Numbered from the stretch's first letter, positions 8,069-17,418 are shown. The stretch: DNA of 41,679 nucleotides from SXRF01 sp964624555 (GCA_964624555.1 CAZUXB010000021.1:1-41679); one strand, 5' to 3'. A program made the numbers and translations. The notes: generated from the letters alone by a model not told the origin.

Positions 8069-9147
8069 AAATGAATTTCCACAAAGTTACTGCGGGTTAT
8101 GCGTTCCATTAAAGGAATATCGATAAAAGCAGTAAAGATGGTGGTGGCCACCAACAGGGCGATTATTAGCAATAATCTCCAGTCCTTATGCAATTTTTCC
8201 GGCTTCTGGGCAACCGAGGTCGGCTGCAACCCAAGGTGCAGGTAATAGGCAAAGAGTAATATAATTATCGGGAAGGTGAAAATAAACTCGGTACGGTATT
8301 TTATCAGGAAAACTGCCGCCCCGAAGGTGGAGGCAAGGGCGTATATAAAACAGGATATAACCAGAGATTCCACCGAATAAAAACGGAAAGAACGGCGATA
8401 TGCCCCGGCCCATTTATGACCGTTTTCCTTTTCTATATAACGGTATTCCGATAATCTTTTCGCCGCCATCAGGAAAGCTCCCCCGGCCCAATAGGCAATA
8501 ACCAGGCTGAGCGGAGGTACCGTATTGCTGGAAATCATCGCCCAGCCCATAATCAGGCGGATCGGATTGTTAATCGCCTCGGAAAGAACATCCAGATAGG
8601 CTTTATCCTTAGTACGGAAAGGTTTTACATTATAGGTTATGCCGCTGATGAAAAGGGCAACCGCTCCTATGAAAAACAGTAAATCAACCTGCCATGCAAG
8701 CGCAATACCAAGCCCGGATAAAATTGCATATTCCAGATAGACGTATTTTGCTTTGAGCAAGCCCATAGCTGCCGGCCGATGCATTTTCTCCGGGTGGTTG
8801 CGGTCAGTTTCTGCATCCAACCATTCATTAATCACATAATTAGCCGAAGCAATAAGGCAAGCACTGATAAGGCCAACGAATATATTATATACGGTTTTGG
8901 ATATGGCAGCATCAATATCATTAGTGTAAACAGCCGGGGCAAGCACCATCGCCGCTATAATACCGGGAACTATAAAAATATGTTTCACCCAATGGTCGGG
9001 ACGGGCAATGGCAATATAGTGCTTTAATCTACGCGCATCTTTAATAGTCTCTGAGTTGTCATTCCCGCGAAGGCGGGAATCTCCCACTTTCACAAACTTA
9101 AGATCCACGCCTACGCGGGGATGACGTTCTGTATTACTAGCTGACAT
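8065..9147 (-). CDS. UbiA-family prenyltransferase (DPPR synthase-like)
   Basis: A 360-residue integral membrane prenyltransferase. It resembles decaprenyl-phosphate 5-phosphoribosyltransferases: RPDHWVKHIFIVPG opening the first membrane segment, the metal-binding motif N107-x3-D111-x3-D115, HRPAAMG after it, and AYLDVLSEAINNPIRL as the second aspartate region. Several hydrophobic helices follow. I chose the ATG at 9147 because it overlaps the upstream radical SAM stop by 11 bp, as in the rest of this operon; an ATG at 9207 would lie deep in that gene. Residues about 8-30 are encoded by a 68-bp palindromic repeat read in frame, so the N-terminus is odd and probably dispensable. Likely reaction: transfer of phosphoribose to polyprenyl phosphate. 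Confidence 0.75.
   Translation of the reverse strand: MSASNTERHPRVGVDLKFVKVGDSRLRGNDNSETIKDARRLKHYIAIARPDHWVKHIFIVPGIIAAMVLAPAVYTNDIDAAISKTVYNIFVGLISACLIASANYVINEWLDAETDRNHPEKMHRPAAMGLLKAKYVYLEYAILSGLGIALAWQVDLLFFIGAVALFISGITYNVKPFRTKDKAYLDVLSEAINNPIRLIMGWAMISSNTVPPLSLVIAYWAGGAFLMAAKRLSEYRYIEKENGHKWAGAYRRSFRFYSVESLVISCFIYALASTFGAAVFLIKYRTEFIFTFPIIILLFAYYLHLGLQPTSVAQKPEKLHKDWRLLLIIALLVATTIFTAFIDIPLMERITRSNFVEIHL
9058..9125. repeat. dispersed palindromic repeat inside the UbiA gene
   Basis: The element begins GTCATTCCCGCGAAGGCGGG and ends TACGCGGGGATGAC, with inverted ends and an internal hairpin (CCCGCGAAGGCGGG). It is of the common proteobacterial type whose translation contains DSRLRGND. 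Here it is read in frame as residues about 8-30 of the prenyltransferase. Related elements with GTCATTC/GATGAC ends lie at 23357-23438 and 40922-41021. Confidence 0.8.
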
Positions 9148-10687
9148 TGCGGAGCTCGGCATCAGCATCAAGGCTGGAGAAAATACAGGGAACATAGCGC
9201 AGGGCATAAAGTTTCAACTGCTTGAAGATAGACATTTCCAGCTTGGTTCGGAAATTCATGGTTAGAATATTTATACCAGCAAAAAATGATTTCATGGTCT
9301 GGTAGCGGGCCTTGCACAGGAATAAATTACGGTACATCCGCCAGCGGTATTGCATCAGCAAACTATAATCCTTGCGCCATGCCGGTGACGGGGTGCATTG
9401 CGAATAATGCTTAAAATCATTAATGGCAGAAGAAAGTTTGGCACCGGGAAGCGGGGTAAACACCACCAGGGAAATTTCATCAACCCCGACTTTGAGAAGT
9501 TTAGTTGCATATTCCAGGCTCATATCGCGGTCATCCGGCTCTTCCCCGGGCACACCGCCAATAAACACCGCCTGCATGGCAATGCCCAGTTCATTCATTT
9601 TTTTAGCCATGCGTAGTGCGTGTTCATGGTCAAAGGGCTTGTTCATTATTTTAAGAAGTTTTGTTGAACCGCTTTCAGGAGAAAAAGAAACAAAAACACA
9701 GCCAGCCTTTGCCATCAATTCCAGAGTTTCTTCGGATTTGATGGTTTCAATTTTGGTACCCTGCGCCAGTTTCCATGTTATCGGCAATTTCCGGGCAATC
9801 AGCTCGTTGCATATCTCACGTGTGCGCTTGTCGCTGACTGTGGGGTCAAGGTCGGATATATGGTAATCGGTAACCCCTAGGGTCCGGTAAAAATGTTCCA
9901 TCTCATCGACCACATGCTTTGCTGAACGCCCGCGCCATTTAGGGTTAACCTCAGGAGCAATACAAAAAGTACAGCGGTAAGGACAACCACGCGAAGTTAG
10001 TATAGGTAAAAATTTACTGTTCTTTTTAACCGGAGCATGGGCAAAACCTGCCTTCCAATAGCCATTCAATGGAAAGTTCTCCCACGCCGGCATCGGCAGG
10101 GCATCAAGGTTATCCGGTAATGTTGTTGGTGCAGTAAAAGTAATATTTTCACCATCAGGATAGACAATACCCGGTATATCATTAAGGTCGCTACCGGTTT
10201 CCAGACGCCTTGCCAGCTCCGGTGCGCGGTCTTCCGGCTCACCCATGATAACACAATCCGCACCTTTTTTTAGAAAGTCACCGGCAACATGGCGCAGTGA
10301 ATAAGACGTCACCGCCTGAACATTCTCAAACAGGGTGATTTTAATTTCCGGACGTTTGCTTTTTATCGCAGCAATAAGGCGCTCCACCGCAATAAATTCA
10401 GCAATGGTCCGGCAATATATAAAACAGTTACTTACACCCGGCAACAAGTGGGAAACTACCCAGTCCTCATCTACCCCCATTAGCATGAATTCACCGATAA
10501 CCTGACGGTTGTTGGGTTGCAGGCCAAAACAATCTATTACCTGCACATGGCGCTTTGCCGTATGCTTCAAGGACCCGGCAAGATGCGCGGCCATATGCGG
10601 CATAAATGGTATGCCAGTATGCGGGTCAAGGTTATGGCAAACAACCGGGGGCACTATTACTGTAACTGGCGGTAAATCAATATTCAT
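9137..10687 (-). CDS. B12-binding radical SAM protein
   Basis: A 516-residue protein with an N-terminal cobalamin-binding Rossmann-type region (about 1-190) and a radical SAM core (about 225-450). The cluster-binding cysteines are C235-x3-C239-x2-C242 in SRGCPYRCTFC. Further core strands include SFSPESGS and FIGGVPGEEPDD. The length and layout match class B radical SAM methyltransferases and other cobalamin-dependent members. In this operon, between a YfhO-like membrane protein and a UbiA-type enzyme, methylation of an unactivated carbon on a lipid or sugar is a reasonable guess. It overlaps the upstream gene by 4 bp and the UbiA gene by 11 bp. The substrate cannot be read from sequence. Confidence 0.8.
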   Translation of the reverse strand: MNIDLPPVTVIVPPVVCHNLDPHTGIPFMPHMAAHLAGSLKHTAKRHVQVIDCFGLQPNNRQVIGEFMLMGVDEDWVVSHLLPGVSNCFIYCRTIAEFIAVERLIAAIKSKRPEIKITLFENVQAVTSYSLRHVAGDFLKKGADCVIMGEPEDRAPELARRLETGSDLNDIPGIVYPDGENITFTAPTTLPDNLDALPMPAWENFPLNGYWKAGFAHAPVKKNSKFLPILTSRGCPYRCTFCIAPEVNPKWRGRSAKHVVDEMEHFYRTLGVTDYHISDLDPTVSDKRTREICNELIARKLPITWKLAQGTKIETIKSEETLELMAKAGCVFVSFSPESGSTKLLKIMNKPFDHEHALRMAKKMNELGIAMQAVFIGGVPGEEPDDRDMSLEYATKLLKVGVDEISLVVFTPLPGAKLSSAINDFKHYSQCTPSPAWRKDYSLLMQYRWRMYRNLFLCKARYQTMKSFFAGINILTMNFRTKLEMSIFKQLKLYALRYVPCIFSSLDADAELRNVS

Positions 10688-12780
10688 GCAGCATTCTCAA
10701 TCGGTTTACGGCGAACTATAGCACTGATGAACAGAAAAGCAAGGCAGGCGCAGAAACATACCATGCTGACAATACGCAAGGTAGCACGCAGCTCAGGCTG
10801 GTATTTAAGGGATACCTCCGCAACATCCGCCGGAATTTTTACCGCAAGCAAGGCATCAGCCAGCGCAATAACATCTAATTTCCTGCTGCCTGAATAAGCC
10901 TGCCAGTCCTTGCGGTAAAGGCTGGAAAATACTAATAACATTTCGATTTTATCTGGAAGGAATGTTGCCTGCATATTACCATTACCACCTGAAATAGTTA
11001 CATCATATGGTAGTTTTGTGGCTGCCAGTTCACCAACATCGGCGCAGAGAAACCCCTTTATACTACAACCTTCCATTTGTTTCACCTTGATGTTTTGCGC
11101 CGCTATATCCATAAGCCATGCACGTTTCCACGCTGTTTTATTTCGCAACAAGTGGATAATAGTGCCATCTTCCAGTTTTTTATTCCATAATTCGCCAAGA
11201 TTCTGGTTTGCAGGCAAATCGTCATCATCGGCAACTATCAACTCTATACCCAGTAAATCGAGTAAAGGCTGGTTTTCCAGAGTGGCTTTATTGCCCCTGA
11301 TGAATCCGTGCATCAGGCTCGCAGAAGGGAAAAATATATCCTGGGAAACACCCTTGAACCAGCCATTCACCGGGGAAAACCCGAAAAGTGCCAGCTCCAA
11401 CGGATCGTTCAAAATGCCATTCCTGCCACGTGATAAATATTTTTCAATATGCGGTGCAAAATATATGCGCTGCTCCTGCCCTGCGGCTTTCTCAATCATT
11501 TCCTGCATAAGCGGCGTTGGGGTTTCAGCATCCCGGTAATATGAGCGCGCCCCAGAACTGTAATATAAACTGGGAACAGCCAGTAAAAATACCGTCACCA
11601 CCTGCAACACCGCCAGTAAATTACGTTTGGGTAGAAGCTGTAAAAAATTTGCCGCCAGAATTATACCAAAGAACACCGCCATATCACGAAAAAGCCAGGT
11701 GCCAGATGGTATCCCATACAGGTCATCAGGATTCAGCAATGACATGGTAATGGCAAAGGCAAAACCAACCGCAAGCGATATTTTCTTCCAATCTTGATGC
11801 ACAATAGCGGAAAAACTAGAAACTACCGCCGCTGCCATGAATACTGCACCAAATGCCAACACCCGTACATTATCGTTTACCGCCAGAAAACTATTCCAAA
11901 TATAATCGATATCTGCATGTAATTTTGGATGTAATAACCACTCAAGGGAGAACGGTTGTACAAAAGCTGATAATATTTGCCGCAAACTATAGCCATTCTC
12001 GGCAAAACGAAGTATTCCCTTGGGAAAAAGTGCCACCTCTGACATAACATAACCCATGTTTGCAGCACCTATTACAACCGCAAGAATCCCTGCCCCAGAA
12101 AGATACAGCAAAGATTTTGGTTTCTTTAACGCCAGCAGGAAAATAACCAGTCCAGCGGAGGTAAGCAAAACTGACAGATAGCCAAAATGGGCATTTATAA
12201 AACATATCCCAACCACCAAACCCAGGCGAACCGTAGCAAATGCCGGCTTGGTTATATGGTGTTTTTCCACCAGCATAAAAGCATAATAAAACCAGACCGG
12301 AAACATCGCCCAATTGAAAAATAAAGTCGGCCAGTCGTTTTTATAGACAAAAGTAAGGTAGGGCATAGAAAAAATATAGGATACCACCGCAGCATAAAAC
12401 ATCGCTCCGGAAATAGAAAAACTCCTAAGCAACCGTGCAAAGTAGATACTGCCCAGCCATGTAAATAACAGCCAGAATATACCCATGATGCTGCTAAGTG
12501 ATAAAACAGGCCAGAGCCAGAATAGCGGGTTAAAACTATTATCATGGCCGATTGGCATTGGGCTGCCAAAACCAAGATTATCCGACCATAGCAAAAAACT
12601 CCTATTATCATGCAGCGATCTTGCATTTAGCAATGCAGAAATAGTGGTGTTCAAATACTCCTCGTGGTCTATTGGCCCATAATAAACGACAGGCGCCAAG
12701 GCAATTAACGTCACAAACAACAATATAATAAAGTTGTATTTTGAATAGCTTAGAGAAGAAAAAATTTTAGATTTTGACAT
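10684..12780 (-). CDS. YfhO-like multi-pass membrane protein, probable GT-C-type glycosyltransferase
   Basis: A 698-residue protein with a first membrane helix at about 15-32 and many further helices to about residue 410, then a large soluble part and a final helix near 665-690. The first external loop begins with YYGPIDHEEY, placing acidic residues where GT-C enzymes keep their catalytic and metal-binding groups. The C-terminal LLVFSSLYRKDWQAYSGS followed by VKIPADVAEVSLKYQPE is the usual ending of YfhO-type proteins. Such proteins transfer sugars from polyprenyl-phosphate carriers in the periplasm. It is the first gene of the minus-strand operon and overlaps the radical SAM gene by 4 bp. 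It could use the lipid-linked pentose that the UbiA and HAD proteins may produce. Confidence 0.65.
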   Translation of the reverse strand: MSKSKIFSSLSYSKYNFIILLFVTLIALAPVVYYGPIDHEEYLNTTISALLNARSLHDNRSFLLWSDNLGFGSPMPIGHDNSFNPLFWLWPVLSLSSIMGIFWLLFTWLGSIYFARLLRSFSISGAMFYAAVVSYIFSMPYLTFVYKNDWPTLFFNWAMFPVWFYYAFMLVEKHHITKPAFATVRLGLVVGICFINAHFGYLSVLLTSAGLVIFLLALKKPKSLLYLSGAGILAVVIGAANMGYVMSEVALFPKGILRFAENGYSLRQILSAFVQPFSLEWLLHPKLHADIDYIWNSFLAVNDNVRVLAFGAVFMAAAVVSSFSAIVHQDWKKISLAVGFAFAITMSLLNPDDLYGIPSGTWLFRDMAVFFGIILAANFLQLLPKRNLLAVLQVVTVFLLAVPSLYYSSGARSYYRDAETPTPLMQEMIEKAAGQEQRIYFAPHIEKYLSRGRNGILNDPLELALFGFSPVNGWFKGVSQDIFFPSASLMHGFIRGNKATLENQPLLDLLGIELIVADDDDLPANQNLGELWNKKLEDGTIIHLLRNKTAWKRAWLMDIAAQNIKVKQMEGCSIKGFLCADVGELAATKLPYDVTISGGNGNMQATFLPDKIEMLLVFSSLYRKDWQAYSGSRKLDVIALADALLAVKIPADVAEVSLKYQPELRATLRIVSMVCFCACLAFLFISAIVRRKPIENAA

Positions 12781-12837
12781 AAGCCCGCAATTATAGCTAT
12801 CTAGCTTTTTTCAGCAACTTAATAAATTTTTATTGTA

Positions 12838-13638
12838 ATGAACACCGAACAGACAACCACACCGCTAATCACAGTTAGTATCGTTACCTACCAGACCGAA
12901 TTAAAAATGCTTAAGGATACAATTGCATCTTTGCGGGCAAGCACATTACCTGTTGAGCTTGTGATTATTGATAACACCCAGGATATCGGATATTTTAAGT
13001 TACTGAAAAAACAAACCGGTGAACACTGCGTACAAAGCCCGGCCAATAAAGGTTACGGCTTCGGGCATAACCTGGCATTACAATATTTGCCGGCGGCCCC
13101 CTACCATCTTGTACTTAATCCGGATGTTATTATTCATCAGGGCTGCCTCGAAAAAATACTGGAGATGATGGAAAAATCCCCGGAAATTGGCCTTGGTACC
13201 GTCAGGATATTAAATAAGGACGGGACATTACAGCTACTTAACAAACACAATCCCAATGTACTGGATTTATTTATCCGCCGCTTCGTTCCCAAGCGAGTTC
13301 AGGAAATCCCAATAGTGCGCAGATACCTGGATAACTACGTAAGTAAGGACAAAGGATATGACAGCAGCTATGAAGTGCCGTTTGCATCAGGCTGCTTCAT
13401 GTTCTTCCGGCGCAGCATACTGAATAAAATTGGTGGCTTTGACGAAAATTTCTTCATGTATTTTGAAGATGCCGACATCAGCCGCCGTACCTGCGCTGTA
13501 AGTAAGGTGCAATATTGCCCCGATGCGGTAATTACCCACCTCTGGGCACGACATTCGCATAAAAAACTACAGGCAACAATCCTATCACTGCAATCGGCCT
13601 ACAAATATTTCCAGAAATGGGGCTGGAAGTGGTTTTAG
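12838..13638 (+). CDS. family 2 glycosyltransferase, rhamnosyltransferase-like
   Basis: A 266-residue GT-A enzyme of family GT2. It opens VSIVTYQTELKMLKDTIASL and has VIIDNTQD, the donor/metal motif VLNPDV, a GCFMFFRR segment and FDENFFMYFEDADISRR, the pattern of WbbL-like rhamnosyltransferases. The dTDP-L-rhamnose operon lies about 1 kb downstream, so a rhamnosyl donor is likely (inference). It is divergent from the YfhO operon with only 57 bp between starts, and its last 4 bp overlap the convergent next gene. No clear Shine-Dalgarno sequence precedes the ATG. Confidence 0.8.
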   Translation: MNTEQTTTPLITVSIVTYQTELKMLKDTIASLRASTLPVELVIIDNTQDIGYFKLLKKQTGEHCVQSPANKGYGFGHNLALQYLPAAPYHLVLNPDVIIHQGCLEKILEMMEKSPEIGLGTVRILNKDGTLQLLNKHNPNVLDLFIRRFVPKRVQEIPIVRRYLDNYVSKDKGYDSSYEVPFASGCFMFFRRSILNKIGGFDENFFMYFEDADISRRTCAVSKVQYCPDAVITHLWARHSHKKLQATILSLQSAYKYFQKWGWKWF

Positions 13639-14549
13639 CGGTTAACAACAGGGATTTCTTTTGTAATACCATCTTTCAATCCCCTAAACATAGCCGATAG
13701 TTTTTCTTTTTTGTTTTTTTCACGGACTATAATACGGAAAATATCCAGGCTACAGGCAAGCCCATCATGGATTATCAGAAAAGGAAATCCTTTTGCATAC
13801 AACCGGAGGAAAAACATTCGGTTACGGAAAATATAATAATAGCGCGTTGGATTATAGTTCAGGGTTTTGAGCATAACCCCGGCAATGTTTTCGTAGCGTT
13901 TATTACCCTGGCGGTGGTTGAGTACCGCATCCCCCACTACCATTATTTTATAACCACAACTCCGCGCACGCAGGCAAAATTCATGGTCCACATAATCAAT
14001 AAAAAAACCTTCGCGCATCAACCCGATATTCTGGAAAACCTCCATTTTTACTAAGCTCCCGGAGGCAATAACAGTAACCGCCTCCAGCAGGTTGTGGCCA
14101 GCATCAACTACCTGACGCCTGAATCCTATACCACAACATGGTACAAGGTGGCGGCTTGCCACCGAGATATTCTGCTCCACTAAACGCGGGGCAATAATAC
14201 CAATTTTACTATCGTCCTGCTGCTTAAATGCCGAAAGCATTTTCTGCACCATATCCGCCTGTGGCCTGCTATCATCATCCATCAGCAACAGCCAGTCAAA
14301 ACCAGCACCAATTGCCAGCCTGATGGCCTGGTTCTGGGCTACGGCTACACCCATATTGGTAGCGTTACAGATCAGGGTAGTATTTTTGTTGCTGGCGCTA
14401 TATTCCTTAAGCAAAGCGATAATGTCGGTATCAGAGCCATTATCAACAATATAAACATGCGCAACCTGGGCAAGCAAGGCATCAAGCAAAGCGCCGATTT
14501 GTGGGCCGGTTTTATAGGTAACAACAACAGCGCAGATTCGTTGATTCAT
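13635..14549 (-). CDS. rhamnosyltransferase (GT2 family)
   Basis: A 304-residue GT2 enzyme very like RfbF/WbbL-type rhamnosyltransferases. It has the N-terminal RICAVVVTYKTGPQIGALLDAL, VYIVDNGSD, NATNMGVAVAQNQAI, the DxD-type metal motif LLMDDDSRP, and FFIDYVDHEFCLRARSCGYK. The length is that of the family. It stands alone on the minus strand, divergent from rfbB with a 68-bp gap, and convergent with a second GT2. It probably adds rhamnose from dTDP-L-rhamnose to a polyprenyl-linked glycan on the cytoplasmic face. Confidence 0.82.
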   Translation of the reverse strand: MNQRICAVVVTYKTGPQIGALLDALLAQVAHVYIVDNGSDTDIIALLKEYSASNKNTTLICNATNMGVAVAQNQAIRLAIGAGFDWLLLMDDDSRPQADMVQKMLSAFKQQDDSKIGIIAPRLVEQNISVASRHLVPCCGIGFRRQVVDAGHNLLEAVTVIASGSLVKMEVFQNIGLMREGFFIDYVDHEFCLRARSCGYKIMVVGDAVLNHRQGNKRYENIAGVMLKTLNYNPTRYYYIFRNRMFFLRLYAKGFPFLIIHDGLACSLDIFRIIVREKNKKEKLSAMFRGLKDGITKEIPVVNR

Positions 14550-14617
14550 AAATACTTGTGCAAAATTAAATAATTGTATAGTTGTCTTTATAACAGTCTA
14601 TAGCGGATAATTACAAC
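14550..14617. promoter_or_regulatory. divergent promoter region before rfbB
   Basis: This AT-rich gap lies between a minus-strand GT2 and rfbB. A possible plus-strand promoter is TTGTCT (14582-14587) with GATAAT (14606-14611), spaced 18 bp. It would start transcription almost at the rfbB ATG and so give a leaderless message. This is a weak call. Confidence 0.3.
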
Positions 14618-15658
14618 ATGACAGAAACATTATTGGTTACCGGGGCGGCAGGTTTTATTGGAAGCTGTTTCGCCTACCAACAGGTTGCAGCAGGCAAACA
14701 TGTGATTGTCCTGGATGCTCTGACCTATTCCGGGCACCGGGAAAATCTCGATTGGATTATTCCCTCAGATAATGGTGGAAACTGGGAACTGGTACATGGC
14801 GATATCCGGGACGGAGCACTGGTTTCACAGCTGTTAAAAAAATATAATCCGGCCGCTATTGTCGATTTTGCTGCAGAATCGCATGTCGATAATTCAATTC
14901 TACGCCCTTCCACTTTTATAGAAACTAATGTTATTGGCTGTTATACGCTTTTGGAATCCGCCCGCGCCTACTATGAAACATTGCCCACACCAGCACGCGA
15001 TAAATTCCGCTTCCTGCATATTTCCACTGACGAGGTATATGGCTCGCTGGGCGATGAAGGAAAATTTACTGAAGAATGGCCGATGCGCCCCAATTCGCCT
15101 TATTCAGCTTCCAAAGCCGCTGGTGATATGTTGTGCCGGGCCTGGTTCCATACTTATGGCCTGCCGGTTATCATCACCAACTGCACCAATAATTATGGCC
15201 CCCGCCAATTTCCTGAGAAACTTATCCCACTGACCATCACCAACGCCCTCTCCGGTAAAAAATTGCCGATTTATGGCGACGGTAAAAATATCCGCGACTG
15301 GATCCATGTTGAAGATCACTGCCACGGAGTTGCCCTCGCCCTTGCTAAAGGCAGGGCTGGTGAGACCTACGCTTTCGGGGGCGATGCAGAATGTAATAAT
15401 ATAAAAGTGGTTGATACAATCTGTGAGATACTGGATAAACTACAGCCGCGCAATGACGGAAAATCCTATAAGGAACAAAAACAATTTGTAACTGACCGCT
15501 TAGGACATGATAGACGCTACGCTATTGATGACAGCAAAGCGGTAAGTGAACTTGGCTTCACCCGTAAACACAATTTCGCCAGCGGGATAAAGGCAACGGT
15601 TGAGTGGTATCTGGCAAATAACAGCTGGTGCAACGCAGTTATGAAGAAGGCGGCATAA
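14618..15658 (+). CDS. rfbB: dTDP-glucose 4,6-dehydratase
   Basis: Second enzyme of dTDP-L-rhamnose synthesis; it converts dTDP-glucose to dTDP-4-keto-6-deoxyglucose with bound NAD. The 346-residue extended SDR has the nucleotide motif GAAGFIG (9-15), the catalytic STDEVYG (136-142) with the TDE triad, and YSASK (162-166). NNYGPRQFPEKLIPL and GDGKNIRDWIHVEDH are also diagnostic. The length is normal. It opens a plus-strand operon rfbB-rfbA-rfbD-rfbC in which stops and starts are adjacent or overlap. Its stop lies one base before the rfbA ATG. Confidence 0.95.
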   Translation: MTETLLVTGAAGFIGSCFAYQQVAAGKHVIVLDALTYSGHRENLDWIIPSDNGGNWELVHGDIRDGALVSQLLKKYNPAAIVDFAAESHVDNSILRPSTFIETNVIGCYTLLESARAYYETLPTPARDKFRFLHISTDEVYGSLGDEGKFTEEWPMRPNSPYSASKAAGDMLCRAWFHTYGLPVIITNCTNNYGPRQFPEKLIPLTITNALSGKKLPIYGDGKNIRDWIHVEDHCHGVALALAKGRAGETYAFGGDAECNNIKVVDTICEILDKLQPRNDGKSYKEQKQFVTDRLGHDRRYAIDDSKAVSELGFTRKHNFASGIKATVEWYLANNSWCNAVMKKAA

Positions 15659-15659
15659 T

Positions 15660-16543
15660 ATGCGTGGTATCGTACTAGCTGGTGGTTCTGGAACACGCCT
15701 TGCCCCTCTAACCTCTGTAATAAGCAAGCAGATACTGCCGGTATATGATAAACCGATGATCTATTACCCGCTATCATTGCTCATGCTGGCAGGAATCAAA
15801 GATATTCTTATTATTTCCAGCCCGCGCGACTTACCGATGATCGAGGCATTGCTTGGCAGCGGCCAGAATCTGGGAATAAAATTGTCTTACAAAATTCAGG
15901 AGCGCCCGGAGGGTATAGCANNNNNNNNNNTGACAGTGTGTGCCTGGTGCTGGGGGACAATATTTTCTATGGGCACAACCTTGCCGAAAAACTGGTTCAG
16001 GTGGCAAATTCCAGCAAAGGCGGGGCAACCGTTTTTGGTTACCATGTCAGCGATCCGGAGCGTTATGGGGTGGTAACCTTTGATGAACAGCACAAAGCAC
16101 TATCCATTGAAGAAAAACCCAAACAGCCTAAATCCTCGTGGGCAGTGACCGGGCTTTATTTTTATGATAACCGCGTTGTGGAAATCGCCAAAAACCTGAA
16201 ACCTTCCGCACGCGGTGAGCTGGAAATAACCGATGTCAATGCCAAGTATTTACAACGTGGGGAACTTAATGTTGAACTGCTGGGACGGGGCGTGGCGTGG
16301 CTCGACACCGGAACCTTCAGCTCATTGCTGGATGCCGGGCAATTCGTGCAAACCATTGAGGCCAGGCAAGGACAGAAAATTGCCTGCATAGAGGAAATAG
16401 CCTGGCGCAAAGGCTTTATTGACGATAAACAGCTTGCCTCAATTGCTGCTGGCTTCAGCAAGGGTAATGATTATGGAGTATATTTGCACGGGTTGTTAAT
16501 TGAAAAAGAAAAATACGGCACAATGGCGTTCTTATGGCAATAA
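15660..16543 (+). CDS. rfbA: glucose-1-phosphate thymidylyltransferase (assembly gap inside)
   Basis: First enzyme of the dTDP-rhamnose pathway; it makes dTDP-glucose from dTTP and glucose 1-phosphate. The start MRGIVLAGGSGTRLAPLT carries the nucleotidyltransferase signature, followed by VYDKPMIYYPLS. After the gap come VLGDNIFYGH, FGYHVSDPERYGVV, IEEKP and WLDTGT. Ten N at 15921-15930 interrupt it and the reading frame differs on the two sides. Comparison with the family suggests about 12 codons are missing (a real gap near 35 bases), so I treat it as intact and not frameshifted. It overlaps rfbD by 10 bp. Confidence 0.93.
15921..15930. other. assembly gap (N) inside rfbA
   Basis: Ten N of placeholder length. 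The frames on both sides require a true length of 3n+2. Conserved RmlA sequence between GLA and DxxxLVLG suggests about 35 bases. Confidence 0.9.
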
Positions 16544-17418
16544 ATGAAAAACCTAAATTCCTGATATTTGGTGCCAATGGGCAGGTTGGCAGCGCACTGA
16601 ATGTTTTACTGGAAAATGTAATATGCCTTGACCAGGAGGATATCGATTTAGCAAAGCCGGAAACACTGCCGGAAATTGTAAAATCAATCCGCCCCGATAT
16701 TTTGATAAATGCAGCGGCCTACACCCAGGTTGATAAAGCCGAAAGCGAAGCGGATCTTGCCTTTGCAGTTAATGCCGCCGCGCCGGAGATACTGGCCAGA
16801 ACTGCCGCCGAAATGAATATACCTTTTATCCACTATTCCACCGACTATGTGTTTGATGGCAGTGGTGAAAAACCCTGGGTTGAGAGTGATGCAACCGCGC
16901 CATTAAATGTCTATGGCAAAAGTAAAAAACAAGGCGACGAAGCTATTGTAGGCATCGGCGGCAAATATCTTATTTTCCGCACCAGCTGGGTTTATGACGC
17001 CTATGGCAAAAACTTCCTCAATTCCATGCTGAGGCTGGGCGGTGAGCGTGAACAGCTCAATGTGGTTGGTGACCAGTACGGCGCACCAACCTACGCCCCT
17101 CATCTGGCACAGGCAACCATCAGCGCGATAGAAAACGCTATGGCGCAAACAACTTTTCCCACCGGTATTTATCATTTATGCGCGGCTGGCGAAACCTCGT
17201 GGTATGGTTTTGCCGAGGAGATTTTTAAACAGGCACGCAAGGCCGGAATCGTATTAAAACTACAAAAACTGACACCGATACCAGCCACCCAATATCCACT
17301 CCCTACCCCACGACCATATAATTCACGGCTGGATTGCAGCAAGGCAAAAGAAATTCTTGGCGTTTCCTTGCCTGATTGGAAAGTTGGAGTAGAAATGGCA
17401 ATAAAGGAGAAAGCATAA
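16534..17418 (+). CDS. rfbD: dTDP-4-dehydrorhamnose reductase
   Basis: Last enzyme of the pathway; it reduces dTDP-4-keto-L-rhamnose to dTDP-L-rhamnose with NAD(P)H. The 294-residue SDR-type protein has the nucleotide motif GANGQVGS (13-20), NAAAYTQVDKAESE, the HYSTDYVFDG motif, and YGKSKKQGD with the catalytic Tyr-x3-Lys. PLPTPRPYNSRLDCSKA near the C-terminus is typical. The start overlaps rfbA by 10 bp and its stop overlaps the rfbC ATG by one base. Confidence 0.95.
   Translation: MAINEKPKFLIFGANGQVGSALNVLLENVICLDQEDIDLAKPETLPEIVKSIRPDILINAAAYTQVDKAESEADLAFAVNAAAPEILARTAAEMNIPFIHYSTDYVFDGSGEKPWVESDATAPLNVYGKSKKQGDEAIVGIGGKYLIFRTSWVYDAYGKNFLNSMLRLGGEREQLNVVGDQYGAPTYAPHLAQATISAIENAMAQTTFPTGIYHLCAAGETSWYGFAEEIFKQARKAGIVLKLQKLTPIPATQYPLPTPRPYNSRLDCSKAKEILGVSLPDWKVGVEMAIKEKA

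Noticed and set aside
9148..9207. Longer N-terminus for the UbiA-type protein (ATG at 9207)
   Set aside because: It would add 20 residues lying wholly in the radical SAM gene; the ATG at 9147 has the 11-bp overlap usual in this operon.
15660..16543. rfbA as a frameshifted pseudogene
   Set aside because: The frame change coincides with the N run and all family motifs are present on both sides.
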